Shown: positions 1-8,900 of the stretch, piece by piece
How positions within the stretch are numbered: position 1 is the stretch's first letter
Layout of the letters: each line of letters opens with the position of its first letter
DNA from: Pseudomonas asplenii
Lineage (GTDB): Bacteria > Pseudomonadota > Gammaproteobacteria > Pseudomonadales > Pseudomonadaceae
NCBI RefSeq assembly: GCF_001293465.1
Contig: NZ_JSYZ01000001.1
Coordinates: 327,590 to 391,589 of the forward strand
Length of the DNA: 64,000 nt
Direction: 5' to 3'
Notes under the pieces: model-generated
What the model was told of the DNA's origin: nothing
Seen by the model: the letters and a program-made list of their open reading frames with translations, nothing else
Databases searched by the model: none
Translations under genes and position numbers: made by a program

Positions 1-14
1 TGGGAATGCAGTGA

Positions 15-90
15 CTGTGGGAGCCGGATTTATCCGCGAATAGGCCCTTGGGACTGCCAAAGGCTTCGCGGATAAATCCGGCTCCCACAG
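15..90. repeat. REPIN: two perfectly inverted REP elements
   Basis: Two 26-base REP arms, 15-40 and 65-90, are exact reverse complements around a 24-base loop. Each arm carries the core GCCGGATTTATCCGCGAA. Further copies of the same core occur near 2821, 15815 and 31884, so this is a dispersed intergenic family. Such paired REPs in Pseudomonas are mobilised by RAYT transposases and form strong hairpins in RNA. It lies just past the 3' end of the LuxR-type gene and may also act in termination. Confidence 0.9.
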
Positions 91-138
91 GCTAGCGCTT
101 GCGCAGCTGAGCCCAACGCCCACGACATCAGCCTTGTC

Positions 139-2688
139 CTAGCCCATCAGGCCCAGCGCCTTGGCCTTGGCCACCGCCTGGGTGCGGCGCTCGACACCGA
201 GCTTGCTGTGGATCCTGCGGGCATGGGTCTTCACCGTGTGCAGCGAGATGAACAACTGGTCGGCAATCTGCAGGTTGGAACTGCCCTGGGCGATCAGCCT
301 GAGCACTTCCAGTTCGCGCTGGCTCAACGGGTTGTCGCCGCTGGCCACCAGTTCCTCCTCGCCCCCCAGCGCCGCCAGCAGGCCCGGTTGACGCAGGCGC
401 AGTTCGCGCAGCGCCTGTTGCAGATTGCAGCGACCGACCAGTGCCAGGCCCTCGCCGAGATGAGTCCGGGCCAGGCTTACCTGCCCCTGAAGGAACGCCA
501 CCTCCGCAAGGGCCAGGCGAATCTCCGTCTCGATGCCCTGCATGCCCCGGTGCTGGGCCTGCTCCAGTTGCCGGGCCAGCGACTCCAGCGCCGCACAAGG
601 CTTGTGCTGGTAGACCTGGGCCAGCACCAGCAGATACTCGAGCCGTGGAATCAGCTCCAGGGTGGCCGGCGGCGCCTGTACCGCGTTCGGCCCGCGATAG
701 TGGCGCAGCACCCGGGTCAGCGCTTCATCCGCCAGTTCGGGACGTCCCTGCTGTAACCAGAAATGGCTGCTGATCATCAGCAGCACCGCCCGGTATACCG
801 TGTCGGGAATATGCCGCTGCTGCATCAGCCGCTCGGCATCGCGCAAGCGTACGAAGGCCTGGGGATAATTACCCTGGTTGGCGTCCAGCAATGCCAGCCC
901 GAGGAAGCCGTAGAGCCCCCGTTTATCGTGGCAACGCAGGCATTCATCGAGCCCGGTCCGGAAGTATTCGGCGGCCTGCTGGTCATGGCCCTGGCGCAGG
1001 GCCAGACGCCCCTGGCGCAGGGCCACACGCCCGCGCAACGGACCGGTCACGTAATGCTTGGCCAGCAGCAGCGCCTGGATGTTCTCCAACAGCGCCTCGC
1101 TGCGCTGCAAGGCCCCGCGCTGCTCCAGCAATTGCGCGTGATCGAGTTCCAGCAACGCCTCGAACAGCAGCGAGCCTTGCGCCCGGGCCAGGCACAGGGC
1201 CTCCCGGCTCAAGGCATGGGCCTGCTCCAGTTCACCATTGAGCAGGGCCTGCTGGGTCAAGCCCGACAGGCAGAACAGCCGCGCCGGCCAGGCCGCCGGC
1301 GGCAGGTCCTGGAGTGCTTCGAGAAAATGCTCGCGGGCCGCTGCCGCCCGTCCCTGCAGGTGCAACAGCCAACCCTGCTGCGCCTGCCAACGCGCAACCA
1401 ACTGCCGTTGGGCCGCCGCCGACGGTTGTGGAGCGAAGCGGGCCATCTGCTCGATGCTCCGCGCCGCCTCGTCGAAACGTCCGGCGAACAGCAGCGCGGT
1501 GGTGATCAGGCCAAGCAGATGCGGGGTACCGAACAACAGCTCGTCCGGGCGCTGCTCGTGCAGGCGCAACAGCAACGGGACGTTCTGGCCCTCGAACAGG
1601 TAGTCGAAACTGAAGTTGTGCAGCAGGCTCGCCGCGACTTCCAGCTCTTCGGCCGCCAGGGCCTGCTCCACCGCCGCCTGCCAGTCACCCCGGGCGCTGA
1701 ACCACTGGCAGGCCCGCCGATGCCAGGAGCGTGCGGCCGGCCACGGCTCGTCACGCAGCAGCAGGGTCAGCGGGGCGAATATCCGCAGCCATTCGCCGGA
1801 TTCCTCCCAGGGTTCGACGAAGCACCCCAGCTCCTGCAGGGTGCGCATCCACTGGGCCCCCTCGCCCACACCGAACAGGTGCTCGCACAGGTCGGCGTTG
1901 AACCGCGGCAAATGGGCCAGTACCCGCCAGGCCTCGGCCAGTTCGGGCGCCAGCACGTCGAACAGTTCGTGTTGCAGGTAATCGAGCAGGGTCGCCGAGC
2001 GCCGCGAACCGGCATCCGGGTCGTTGGCGATCCAGGCCGGCGCCTCCAGCAACGCCACCCGCACGCCGGCACACCAGCCGCCGGTGTACTGGCTGATACG
2101 CTCGATGCACTGGGGGGACACCTGGCTCGTCGGGTTGACCACCAGGCGTTCGATCTCGCTGCGCTCGAAAGCCAGTTGCGCGGCCCCGACCTCATGGAGT
2201 TCGCCTTCCAGCAACAGTCGTGGCCAGTTGCAGTGGGGCCGGCGCCGTCCACCCAGCCACCAGCTCAACATCGGGCTGCTGACCGCCAGCAGGCGGTCGA
2301 GCAACTGATCCAATGCCGGGTCGGGCAGGCGGCAATAGTCGTCGAGGAAAATCCAGGTCGGTGTGCTCCAGCGGGCCAGCCGGGCCAATAGGCTCGACTC
2401 GTCACATGGGCCGTCCAGGCCCAGGGCTTCGGCCAGGGCGCTGCAGAAGGCCTCGGTCGCCAGGTTCGCCCCGGCCAGAGGCAGCCAGCACACCCCGCAA
2501 TCGGCGGGCGCCTGCAGCAGGCATTCGGCAAGCAGCGCGCTCTTGCCGCTGCCGGCGGGGGCGCAAAGCAGACGGACCCGGGCCTGGGACTCGATCAGGG
2601 GAATACTCAGGCGTGGGCGCGACAGATGACGGGAGGACAGGCGAGGCAGGAACCCGGGACGATCCAGACGCGGGGTCATGGCGGTCAT
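139..2688 (-). CDS. MalT-type LuxR family transcriptional regulator
   Basis: This 849-residue protein is a large ATP-binding LuxR-family activator of the MalT/STAND type. A Walker A motif (APAGSGKS, residues 43-50) lies in an N-terminal NTPase domain. The central region is rich in Leu/Ala/Gln helices that look like TPR repeats, about 330-750. The last 65 residues hold the LuxR helix-turn-helix ([15 protein letters not shown], then [17 protein letters not shown]). It has no receiver domain, so it is not a two-component response regulator. It lies on the same strand as, and downstream of, the DUF1302 and DUF1329 genes and is the obvious candidate to control them; its ligand is unknown. ATG at 2688 or three codons later are both possible starts. 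Confidence 0.9.
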   Translation of the reverse strand: MTAMTPRLDRPGFLPRLSSRHLSRPRLSIPLIESQARVRLLCAPAGSGKSALLAECLLQAPADCGVCWLPLAGANLATEAFCSALAEALGLDGPCDESSLLARLARWSTPTWIFLDDYCRLPDPALDQLLDRLLAVSSPMLSWWLGGRRRPHCNWPRLLLEGELHEVGAAQLAFERSEIERLVVNPTSQVSPQCIERISQYTGGWCAGVRVALLEAPAWIANDPDAGSRRSATLLDYLQHELFDVLAPELAEAWRVLAHLPRFNADLCEHLFGVGEGAQWMRTLQELGCFVEPWEESGEWLRIFAPLTLLLRDEPWPAARSWHRRACQWFSARGDWQAAVEQALAAEELEVAASLLHNFSFDYLFEGQNVPLLLRLHEQRPDELLFGTPHLLGLITTALLFAGRFDEAARSIEQMARFAPQPSAAAQRQLVARWQAQQGWLLHLQGRAAAAREHFLEALQDLPPAAWPARLFCLSGLTQQALLNGELEQAHALSREALCLARAQGSLLFEALLELDHAQLLEQRGALQRSEALLENIQALLLAKHYVTGPLRGRVALRQGRLALRQGHDQQAAEYFRTGLDECLRCHDKRGLYGFLGLALLDANQGNYPQAFVRLRDAERLMQQRHIPDTVYRAVLLMISSHFWLQQGRPELADEALTRVLRHYRGPNAVQAPPATLELIPRLEYLLVLAQVYQHKPCAALESLARQLEQAQHRGMQGIETEIRLALAEVAFLQGQVSLARTHLGEGLALVGRCNLQQALRELRLRQPGLLAALGGEEELVASGDNPLSQRELEVLRLIAQGSSNLQIADQLFISLHTVKTHARRIHSKLGVERRTQAVAKAKALGLMG

Positions 2689-2803
2689 GGCGGCAGCCTT
2701 TCTTGGTTTTATCCGCTTACCCTATTCCTGTTCGGGCACCGGCATGAACAAGTATTCAGGAGGCTGATCGGACCTCATAAAAAAGGCTTCAGGAGAGAAA
2801 GGT

Positions 2804-2912
2804 TGTGGGAGCCGGCCTCAGTGGGAGCAGGATTTATCCGCGAACCCAACCACGCGTTTATCCAGGATAAGCGCGTGATCGTTCTTCGCGGGTACATCCA
2901 GCTCCCGCAGGC
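2804..2912. repeat. Degenerate REP pair
   Basis: A REP core (GGATTTATCCGCGAA, ending near 2844) preceded by two partial GTGGGAGC heads is followed by a decayed inverted partner at about 2885-2911 (CTTCGCGGGTACATCCAGC). It fills most of the 276-base gap between the LuxR-type and DUF1329 genes. No gene or clear promoter is visible in that gap. Confidence 0.7.
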
Positions 2913-2964
2913 ATGTGTGCTGCCATGGACTCCACAGCGGCCACGAGTTCCGTGGCGACTGTTA

Positions 2965-4332
2965 TCAGCGCACGCCGCTGGCCCGCAGCGCCGCCGGGGT
3001 GTAGTCCGCAGCCTTGCCGACGAAGCCGAACTGGAAGCTGTGCTTCTCCTCGTTCTTCATGCCCAGGGCGATGTAGCGACCGGCAATCAGGTCATACAGG
3101 GTTTCGACGGTGTAGGCCGGCACCTGGTGATCGTAGTAGAACTGCGCATGCCCTTCGGCCACCCGCCACAGCTGGCCACGACCGTCGTAGTGGTCCACCA
3201 GCGCGACCTGCCAGCTGTCCTCGTCGATGTACATGTGACGCTTGGCGTAGATGTGCCGCTCGCTCGGCTTGACCGTGCCCTCGATTTCCCAGACCCGGTG
3301 CAGCTCGTAGCGGGTCAGGTCCTGGTTGATATGCCCGGCCTTGATCACATCGGTGTACTTGAGGCTGGGCGAGTCCAGCTTGTAACTGTTGTAGGGAATG
3401 TACATCTCCTTCTTGCCGATCAGTTTCCAGTCGTAACGATCCGGCGCGCCGGAGAACATGTCGAAGTTGTCCGAGGTACGCAGGCCATCGGCGGCGGTAC
3501 CCGGCCCGTCATAGGCGACCTGCGGGGCCCGGCGCACACGGCGTTGGCCGGCGTTGTAGACCCAGGCCAGGCGCGGCTCCTTCACCTGGTCGAGGGTTTC
3601 GTGCACCAGCAGCACGTTACCCGCCAGACGCGCCGGCGCGGTGACTTCCTGCTTGAAGAAGGTCAGCACGTTGGCGCCCTTGTCCGGCGCCAGATCAGGA
3701 ATCTCCGAGGGCACCGCAGCCTCTTCCTCGAAAGTGATCGGGGTGAAGGAACCGTCGGTCTGCGGCGTCGCCTGGGTGATGGTGCGGCGCAGGTTGCCAC
3801 CGTGGTAGCGGGTGATGTGGTTCCACAGGACCTCCACGCCGTTCTTCGGAATCGGGAAGGCGTAGTAGCGATTGCCGGTGAAGTTGGCCAGGCCGTTGCC
3901 GTCGTTGATCGCGGTGACGTTGAGGGCACTGCGCTTGGCCGACTCGAGCACCGCCGGTGGCAGGGCCACGGTGCGATGGCTGGGGTAGACCGGAATCTTG
4001 TAGGTCTGTGGATAACGCTTGAACATCGCCAACTGGCCATCGGAGAGTTTGGCCTTGTACTGCTCGGCGTTGGCCGCCGTGATCACGAACAGCGGTTTTT
4101 CATTGGCGAACGGGTCGGCGAGGAAGCCCTTGCTGTCCACCGCGCCAGCGTTTTTCGGAATACCGCCGGTGTAGGCCGGAATCGAACCATCGGCGTTGCC
4201 GGCCTTTTCCGCGCCGATCGGAGTCAGAGTGGTGCCGAGCTTGGCCGCTTCCTCCGGGGAAACCGCCGCCATCACGTTGGCCGCCAGCAGGCTCAGGGCC
4301 AGGGCGCCGCATTGCAGAATCATCTTGCGCAT
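2965..4332 (-). CDS. DUF1329 family envelope protein (LolA/LolB-like fold)
   Basis: This 455-residue exported protein has an N-terminal signal peptide (MRKMILQCGALALSLLAANVMA, cleavage probably after residue 22). The rest matches the DUF1329 family in length and in phrases such as GRYIALGMKNEE near the C terminus and RHMYIDEDSWQVALVDHYDGRG. Members of this family are predicted to resemble lipoprotein-sorting proteins and act in the periplasm or at the outer membrane. It starts 24 bases downstream of the DUF1302 stop and is probably co-transcribed with it. The pair recurs in pseudomonads beside genes for fatty-acid or other hydrophobic-substrate use, but its exact substrate is not known from the sequence. 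Confidence 0.85.
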   Translation of the reverse strand: MRKMILQCGALALSLLAANVMAAVSPEEAAKLGTTLTPIGAEKAGNADGSIPAYTGGIPKNAGAVDSKGFLADPFANEKPLFVITAANAEQYKAKLSDGQLAMFKRYPQTYKIPVYPSHRTVALPPAVLESAKRSALNVTAINDGNGLANFTGNRYYAFPIPKNGVEVLWNHITRYHGGNLRRTITQATPQTDGSFTPITFEEEAAVPSEIPDLAPDKGANVLTFFKQEVTAPARLAGNVLLVHETLDQVKEPRLAWVYNAGQRRVRRAPQVAYDGPGTAADGLRTSDNFDMFSGAPDRYDWKLIGKKEMYIPYNSYKLDSPSLKYTDVIKAGHINQDLTRYELHRVWEIEGTVKPSERHIYAKRHMYIDEDSWQVALVDHYDGRGQLWRVAEGHAQFYYDHQVPAYTVETLYDLIAGRYIALGMKNEEKHSFQFGFVGKAADYTPAALRASGVR

Positions 4333-4356
4333 GAAGTAGTCCTTATTCAGCCTTGA

Positions 4357-6141
4357 TCAGAAGTTCGCGCCGACGCTGAGCGCCAGGAAATCGCGGTCAA
4401 TCAGGGTGTTGTAGCGGCCACCGAAAAAGTCGGTGTAGCTCAGGCTCGCGGTGTAGGTGTTGCGGTAGTCGGCATCCACGCCGATGCTGACCGCCTTGGC
4501 GCCCTCGTTGAACAGGCCGTTGGGGCCGTAGCCCTTGACGTCGTGGGACCAGGACAGGTTGGGCTTGAGGTTGATCCCGGCAATCACGTTGCTGTAGTCG
4601 AGGATCGCCCGGGCACGGTAGCCCCAGGAAGTGGCGGTGACGTAACCGCCGGTATCACCCTGGAAGCCGTAGGCGCCATAGACCGAGTCACGCCCGTAGC
4701 GCAGCTTGTCCTTGGACTCCAGGCCGCCGACGTAGGTGATCCCGGCCTCGCCCACCAGGGTCAGGCGATCGGCACCCAGAACCTGGTCGAAGAACTGCGT
4801 GAGGGTAGTCTGCGCCTGAGAGATTTCCTTGCGGCGATAGCCGGTGTTGTCGGAGCCGGCCGTGGTGCGGATCGGCGAGGCGGCACCACCGGCAATCGGG
4901 TTGACCAGGGCCAGGGTCAGGTCGGTGGTGTTGAGTTGCACCGGCGCATTGGGCCGGTAGCTGATCTCGCCGCTCCAGGCGGTGCCGGTGGGCAAGGTGG
5001 TGGAGAAACTTGCGCCGTAGAGACGGATATCCTCCGGGTACTCCAGGTAGTACTGGCCGCGCCCCAGCATGATGCTCTGGGCCAGGCCAGTGCGGAAGGC
5101 GGCAGGCACCAGCGGCAGAATGCTGCCCAGGGAGTTGATGGTGGCCTGGCCCGCCGTGGTGGTACCGACGGTCGGGGTCCGGCTGTGGTAATTCATGAAA
5201 TAGAGGCCGTACTCGGTGTCATTGCCCAGCCAGCGCAGGGCTACGCCGAACTGGCCGCCATCACGGGCTTCGCGATCCTTGCTGCGTTGCACCACCACGC
5301 CTTCGGAGGTGACCTCGAAGCCCTGGCCAAAGGCCGCGGCTACCGGCTGCAGCGGCGCGATGGCCGGGCTGCCGACGGTGTAGTTGTTGTTGCAGCCGTG
5401 GGCCACCACGTCGTTGCCGAAGAAGGTGCCGCAGTTATCGACAACCGTGTTCTGCCAGTTCAGTTGGTAGAAGCCCTCGACGGTCAGCGAATCGGTCAGG
5501 CTCTGGGAGGCGAAGAACATGTTGACCGGAATCAGCCCCTCCTTGATTTCGGCGCCGGGCCGGCGGAAGGCCGAAACGTCGATGGGGTTGATGCTGTTGA
5601 TCGAGTTGCCGATGAAGGTGCTTTCGCCCCAACTGACCACCTGCTTGCCCAGGCGCACGGTGCCCGGCAGGTCGGCGATCGAATAGTTGTGGTAGACGAA
5701 GGCATCGAGCAGTTCGATGCCGGAAGAACGGGCGCCCTCGTCGCGATGATGGTCGCTGATGTCCTTGAACTCACGGTCGTCGTCGGCCAGTTCGAAGTCG
5801 TACCAGTACTTGCCACGGACGAATACACCGGTATCGCCGTACTTCAGTTCCAGATCGTGGATACCCTTGAAGATCTTCGAGAAGGTCTCGCCCTTCTTGA
5901 AATTCAGCCGTCCGTCATCACCGGTGGACGCCTGGCCGGTACCGCCGTTGGAGACCCCGACCAGCGACTTGTCGGCATCACGCATACCCCAGCTCGCACC
6001 GACCGACAGGGACGAGTCGAACTTGCCCTCGATCTCCCCGATATTGAACGAAACCGCATTGGCCTGGGCGCTCGCCCCCAGAGCCACGGCTACCGCCAGC
6101 GCCTGCGGCGTGAAGATGGCGCGCATTGTTGTTTTTGTCAT
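4357..6141 (-). CDS. DUF1302 family outer-membrane protein
   Basis: This 594-residue protein belongs to the DUF1302 family of predicted outer-membrane beta-barrels. The start chosen, ATG at 6141, gives a clean signal peptide (MTKTTMRAIF then a hydrophobic stretch ending AQANA); upstream in-frame codons add about 70 residues without such character. The mature part is rich in alternating aromatic and polar strands and ends in a terminal Phe (LSVGANF), typical for BAM-dependent barrels. It is the first gene of a probable operon with DUF1329. A role in moving hydrophobic molecules or lipids across the outer membrane is inferred, not shown. Confidence 0.85.
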   Translation of the reverse strand: MTKTTMRAIFTPQALAVAVALGASAQANAVSFNIGEIEGKFDSSLSVGASWGMRDADKSLVGVSNGGTGQASTGDDGRLNFKKGETFSKIFKGIHDLELKYGDTGVFVRGKYWYDFELADDDREFKDISDHHRDEGARSSGIELLDAFVYHNYSIADLPGTVRLGKQVVSWGESTFIGNSINSINPIDVSAFRRPGAEIKEGLIPVNMFFASQSLTDSLTVEGFYQLNWQNTVVDNCGTFFGNDVVAHGCNNNYTVGSPAIAPLQPVAAAFGQGFEVTSEGVVVQRSKDREARDGGQFGVALRWLGNDTEYGLYFMNYHSRTPTVGTTTAGQATINSLGSILPLVPAAFRTGLAQSIMLGRGQYYLEYPEDIRLYGASFSTTLPTGTAWSGEISYRPNAPVQLNTTDLTLALVNPIAGGAASPIRTTAGSDNTGYRRKEISQAQTTLTQFFDQVLGADRLTLVGEAGITYVGGLESKDKLRYGRDSVYGAYGFQGDTGGYVTATSWGYRARAILDYSNVIAGINLKPNLSWSHDVKGYGPNGLFNEGAKAVSIGVDADYRNTYTASLSYTDFFGGRYNTLIDRDFLALSVGANF

Positions 6142-6679
6142 GCGTCTTCCCCGGTGAGTGACAGAAGGCTTCACCCTACCCAGCGCCAGCGGGAGCGATA
6201 AGCGCACCAAGGAGGTATTTTCGTTGTACCTCCAAAGGATGAATGGCCGCACCGGCGCGGGCTTGCAGGGGACCATCGAAGGGCTGGATGGCACGCCATA
6301 GGGGGAATGGATGAGGCTCGCCGACACAAGGTGCGACCTCGGCGCAGTCATTCGCGACTGTTACGCCCGCTGCAACAGTGATTGTCATGAAGCGCACTGT
6401 TTCAGGGCGCGACAATTCCCTATCCTGGCCTGGTTTTCAGGGGAATCCCTCGGAGGGTCAAAGCTTCGGGAGAGGTTCGGGCATCGAGTCATCGACTCTG
6501 CGCTGAAGGCGGTTGCGGCCAGTGCGGCCGCCCCGGTTTCGACATCGGCTCGCCGGCGAACCGATGGTCACCTGCTTCACTGACGTTGATTTATCGCTCC
6601 TTGATCAAACGTCTTTCCTTGGCCGCTGTGATTACAGCGGCCTTTTTTATGGCCGGCGTTCGCTCACCGGCGACGCCTG
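6142..6679. other. Long intergenic region with a plus-strand terminator
   Basis: This 538-base gap lies between two minus-strand genes. Apart from the terminator at 6619-6648 and whatever promoter drives the DUF1302 gene near 6150-6250, no recognised feature is seen. A 90-codon plus-strand ORF (6311-6583) is present, but its composition looks random and it has no credible ribosome-binding site. The terminator faces right, so a plus-strand small RNA ending near 6648 is plausible. Confidence 0.5.
6619..6648 (+). terminator. Rho-independent terminator, plus strand, orphan
   Basis: A stem GGCCGCTGT / ACAGCGGCC with a GATT loop is followed directly by six T on the plus strand. Read in reverse, the stem is followed by AAGGAAAG, so it works only for rightward transcription. 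Neither neighbouring gene is transcribed rightward. Confidence 0.8.
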
Positions 6680-7591
6680 TCAGCCGCTGTATTTTTGCAG
6701 GTTCGCCATCATCTGTTGCAGGGACTCGGGGGTATCCGCGGGGTGCACGGCATTGTCGAAGTCGCAGATCTTCTGCCAGTTGGCCGCGACCTCGTCCACG
6801 CCGAAACCGTTGTGCGGATCGAAACCGACGCCCAGGCTGCGCTCCCAGCGGGTCTTGCCGATCCAGCCGCCACCGACCTCGAACAGGCCGGCGGTTTCCT
6901 CGCACTGCTCGCTGCCGAGGAACACCACCAGCGGGCTGATCAGTTCCGGCTTGAGCAGTTCGAACACCTGCGGCGGAATCAGCCCCTCGGTCATGCGGGT
7001 ACCGCCGGTGGGCGCGATGGCATTGACCAGGATGTTGTTCTTGCGCCCCTCGATCGCCAGGGTGCGGGTCAGGCCATACAGCCCGAGTTTGGCCATGCCA
7101 TAGTTGGACTGGCCGAAGTTGCCGTAGATGCCGGAGGTGGAGGCCGTGAAGATCACCCGGCCGTAGTTCTGCTCGCGCAGATGCGGCCAGGCGGCGCGGG
7201 TGACCTTGTAGGCACCCTCGACATGCACCCGGTAGACCAGGTCCCAGTCGGCGTCCTCCATCTTGAGGAAGGTCTTGTCGCGCAGGATGCCGGCGTTGTT
7301 CACCACCACGTCGACCCGACCGAAGGCATCCAGGGCGTTCTGCACGATCTTGTCGCCGTCGGTTACCGAATCGTGATTGGCCACGGCGGTGCCGCCAGCC
7401 TCGCGGATTTCCGCTACTACCCGGTCCGCTGCCGAGGCGCTGGCGCCCTCGCCGTGAGTCGAGCCACCCAGATCGTTGACCACCACCCGCGCACCGTGGC
7501 GGGCGAACAGCAACGCGTGGGCCCGCCCCAGGCCACCGCCGGCACCGGTGACGATCACCACTTTATCTTCGAAGCGCACAGACTCACTCAT
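6680..7591 (-). CDS. SDR dehydrogenase, MFE-2 type (3-hydroxyacyl-CoA dehydrogenase-like)
   Basis: This 303-residue enzyme is a short-chain dehydrogenase. It has the NAD(P)-binding TGAGGGLG at residues 15-22, the NNAG motif, and a catalytic Ser-Tyr-Lys set in STSGIYGNFGQSNYGMAKLG. The sequence GILRDKTFLKMEDADWD and the length near 300 are characteristic of the (3R)-hydroxyacyl-CoA dehydrogenase domain of peroxisomal MFE-2 and its bacterial relatives. An oxidoreductase acting on acyl-CoA or a related hydroxylated substrate is therefore likely. The start at 7591 was chosen because the fold begins directly after MSESVRFEDK; upstream in-frame sequence is non-conserved in character. Substrate is inferred from family only. 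Confidence 0.85.
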   Translation of the reverse strand: MSESVRFEDKVVIVTGAGGGLGRAHALLFARHGARVVVNDLGGSTHGEGASASAADRVVAEIREAGGTAVANHDSVTDGDKIVQNALDAFGRVDVVVNNAGILRDKTFLKMEDADWDLVYRVHVEGAYKVTRAAWPHLREQNYGRVIFTASTSGIYGNFGQSNYGMAKLGLYGLTRTLAIEGRKNNILVNAIAPTGGTRMTEGLIPPQVFELLKPELISPLVVFLGSEQCEETAGLFEVGGGWIGKTRWERSLGVGFDPHNGFGVDEVAANWQKICDFDNAVHPADTPESLQQMMANLQKYSG

Positions 7592-7739
7592 GACAGCTCT
7601 CCAGCCAGGGGCAATGGGATATAGAGCCTGAGTGTCGGACACGTGGCATCCGGTCACAATAAATACGGCTGGGGGTGAATGGTGCGCGATAAGGCAGAGG
7701 GATAGTCCGCGCCTCCCCGCTGGCATCAGCCCGGCCGAT

Positions 7740-8426
7740 TCAGATCAGCATAGCCAGCAGTGGCGCGCAAAACAGGTTGAGCAGGCCGGTCAGGACCATC
7801 ACCAGGCCGGCGACCGTACCCTCCTCGCCTCCGGCTTCACGGGCCCGGCTGACCCCGGCACCGTGCGCGCCGACGCCGAACAGCGCACCACGCGCCAGGC
7901 TGCTGCGCAATGGCAGCCACTTGAGCAGGACGCCACCGACCATAGCGCCGAACACCCCGGTGACCAGCACGAACACCGCCGTCAGGTCGGGTACACCGCC
8001 CAGATCACGGGCCAGCGGCATGGCGAAGGGCGTGGTGATCGAGCGCGGCACCAGCGACAGGGCCAGGGCACTGTCCAGCGACAGGGCACGGGCCAGCCCG
8101 TAGGAACTGCCGATGGAGGCCACGCTGCCGGCCAGCATGCCCAGCAACAGCGCCGGCCAATGGCGAACGAGCAGGCCACGCTGCTGCCAGATCGGCACCG
8201 CGAAGGCGACGGTGGCAGGCCCCAGTACCAGGACCAGCCAATGGGTGTCGCGCGAGTATTCGGCATAGGCGGTGTGCAACGGAACGGCGACCGCCAGCAG
8301 GATGATCGGCACCAGGATCAGCGGCGACAACAGGTAACGCCCCGTGCGTCGGTAGCTCCAGCGGCTGAAGGCATAGGCGCCCAGGGTCAACGCCAGCCAG
8401 AACAGCGACATCCACTCAAGCTTCAC
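7740..8426 (-). CDS. LrgB/CidB family membrane protein
   Basis: This 228-residue integral membrane protein belongs to the LrgB/CidB (YohK) family. It has about six hydrophobic segments and the conserved GxVxSIGSSYGLA and SLVPRSITTPFAMPLA motifs. It overlaps the 3' end of the LrgA-like gene by 11 bases, so translation is probably coupled. CidAB/LrgAB pairs act as holin/antiholin-like proteins in murein hydrolase export or in transport of small metabolites such as pyruvate and glycolate in different bacteria. Which applies here cannot be read from sequence. Confidence 0.9.
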   Translation of the reverse strand: MKLEWMSLFWLALTLGAYAFSRWSYRRTGRYLLSPLILVPIILLAVAVPLHTAYAEYSRDTHWLVLVLGPATVAFAVPIWQQRGLLVRHWPALLLGMLAGSVASIGSSYGLARALSLDSALALSLVPRSITTPFAMPLARDLGGVPDLTAVFVLVTGVFGAMVGGVLLKWLPLRSSLARGALFGVGAHGAGVSRAREAGGEEGTVAGLVMVLTGLLNLFCAPLLAMLI

Positions 8427-8802
8427 GGCGGCTGCTCCAGCGGCAGACCCATTCGACAGTGAATGCGGTCGAAAGCATCACCAGCAGGGTGCTGCACATG
8501 ATCACCAGCAGGATCCGCCAACCGTCCTGGCGCAGCATGGCGCCATAGTCCAGCAGGCTCATCAGCGCCGGGATGAAGAACAGCAGCATCTCCGCCATCA
8601 GCCAGCCGGCGCCCAGTTGCAGCGCGGCCGGCTTGACCCGCCCCGAGGCGAACAGCAGCAACAGCAGCGCCAGCCCGATCACCCCGCCGGGAATCGGCCA
8701 GCCGGTCCAGGCCGCCACCTGACCGCCGAGCAGATAGAGGCCGCACAACACCGACAGTTCGGCGAGCAGACGCGCGGTTTTTTTCAGCAGTGATCTGTTC
8801 AT
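8416..8802 (-). CDS. CidA/LrgA family holin-like protein
   Basis: This 128-residue protein has four hydrophobic segments and the family hallmarks PIPGGVIGLALLLLL and MLLFFIPALMSLLDY. The start at 8802 (MNRSLLKKTAR) places a short basic N terminus before the first membrane segment; the longer in-frame extension to 8850 would run into the regulatory region. It is translated first in a two-gene operon with the LrgB-like gene. A LysR-type gene is transcribed divergently and is the likely regulator, as CidR is for cidAB in Gram-positive bacteria. Confidence 0.88.
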   Translation of the reverse strand: MNRSLLKKTARLLAELSVLCGLYLLGGQVAAWTGWPIPGGVIGLALLLLLFASGRVKPAALQLGAGWLMAEMLLFFIPALMSLLDYGAMLRQDGWRILLVIMCSTLLVMLSTAFTVEWVCRWSSRREA

Positions 8803-8879
8803 CGGATTCAGGCCCTCCCATGGCGAAAATTCTAGAGCCGGGCCTTTCATCCCAAAAGCGAATTGTTAGACTGACTTCC

Positions 8880-8894
8880 ATTCCAAATTGGAAT
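8880..8894. promoter_or_regulatory. 15-bp palindrome, putative LysR-type operator
   Basis: The sequence ATTCCAAATTGGAAT is a perfect inverted repeat around one central base. It ends six bases before the LysR gene start and lies about 78 bases before the lrgA-like start. It contains a T-N11-A core, the usual LysR recognition element. Autoregulation plus control of the divergent lrgAB pair is inferred. Confidence 0.55.
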
Positions 8895-8900
8895 TGGCCC

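Noticed and set aside
2626..4356. 576-codon plus-strand open frame across DUF1329
   Set aside because: It is antisense to a gene with a signal peptide and family motifs, and its composition is that of other shadows.
6311..6583. 90-codon plus-strand ORF in the gap before the SDR gene
   Set aside because: No ribosome-binding site, random composition, and it does not reach the terminator in a convincing way.
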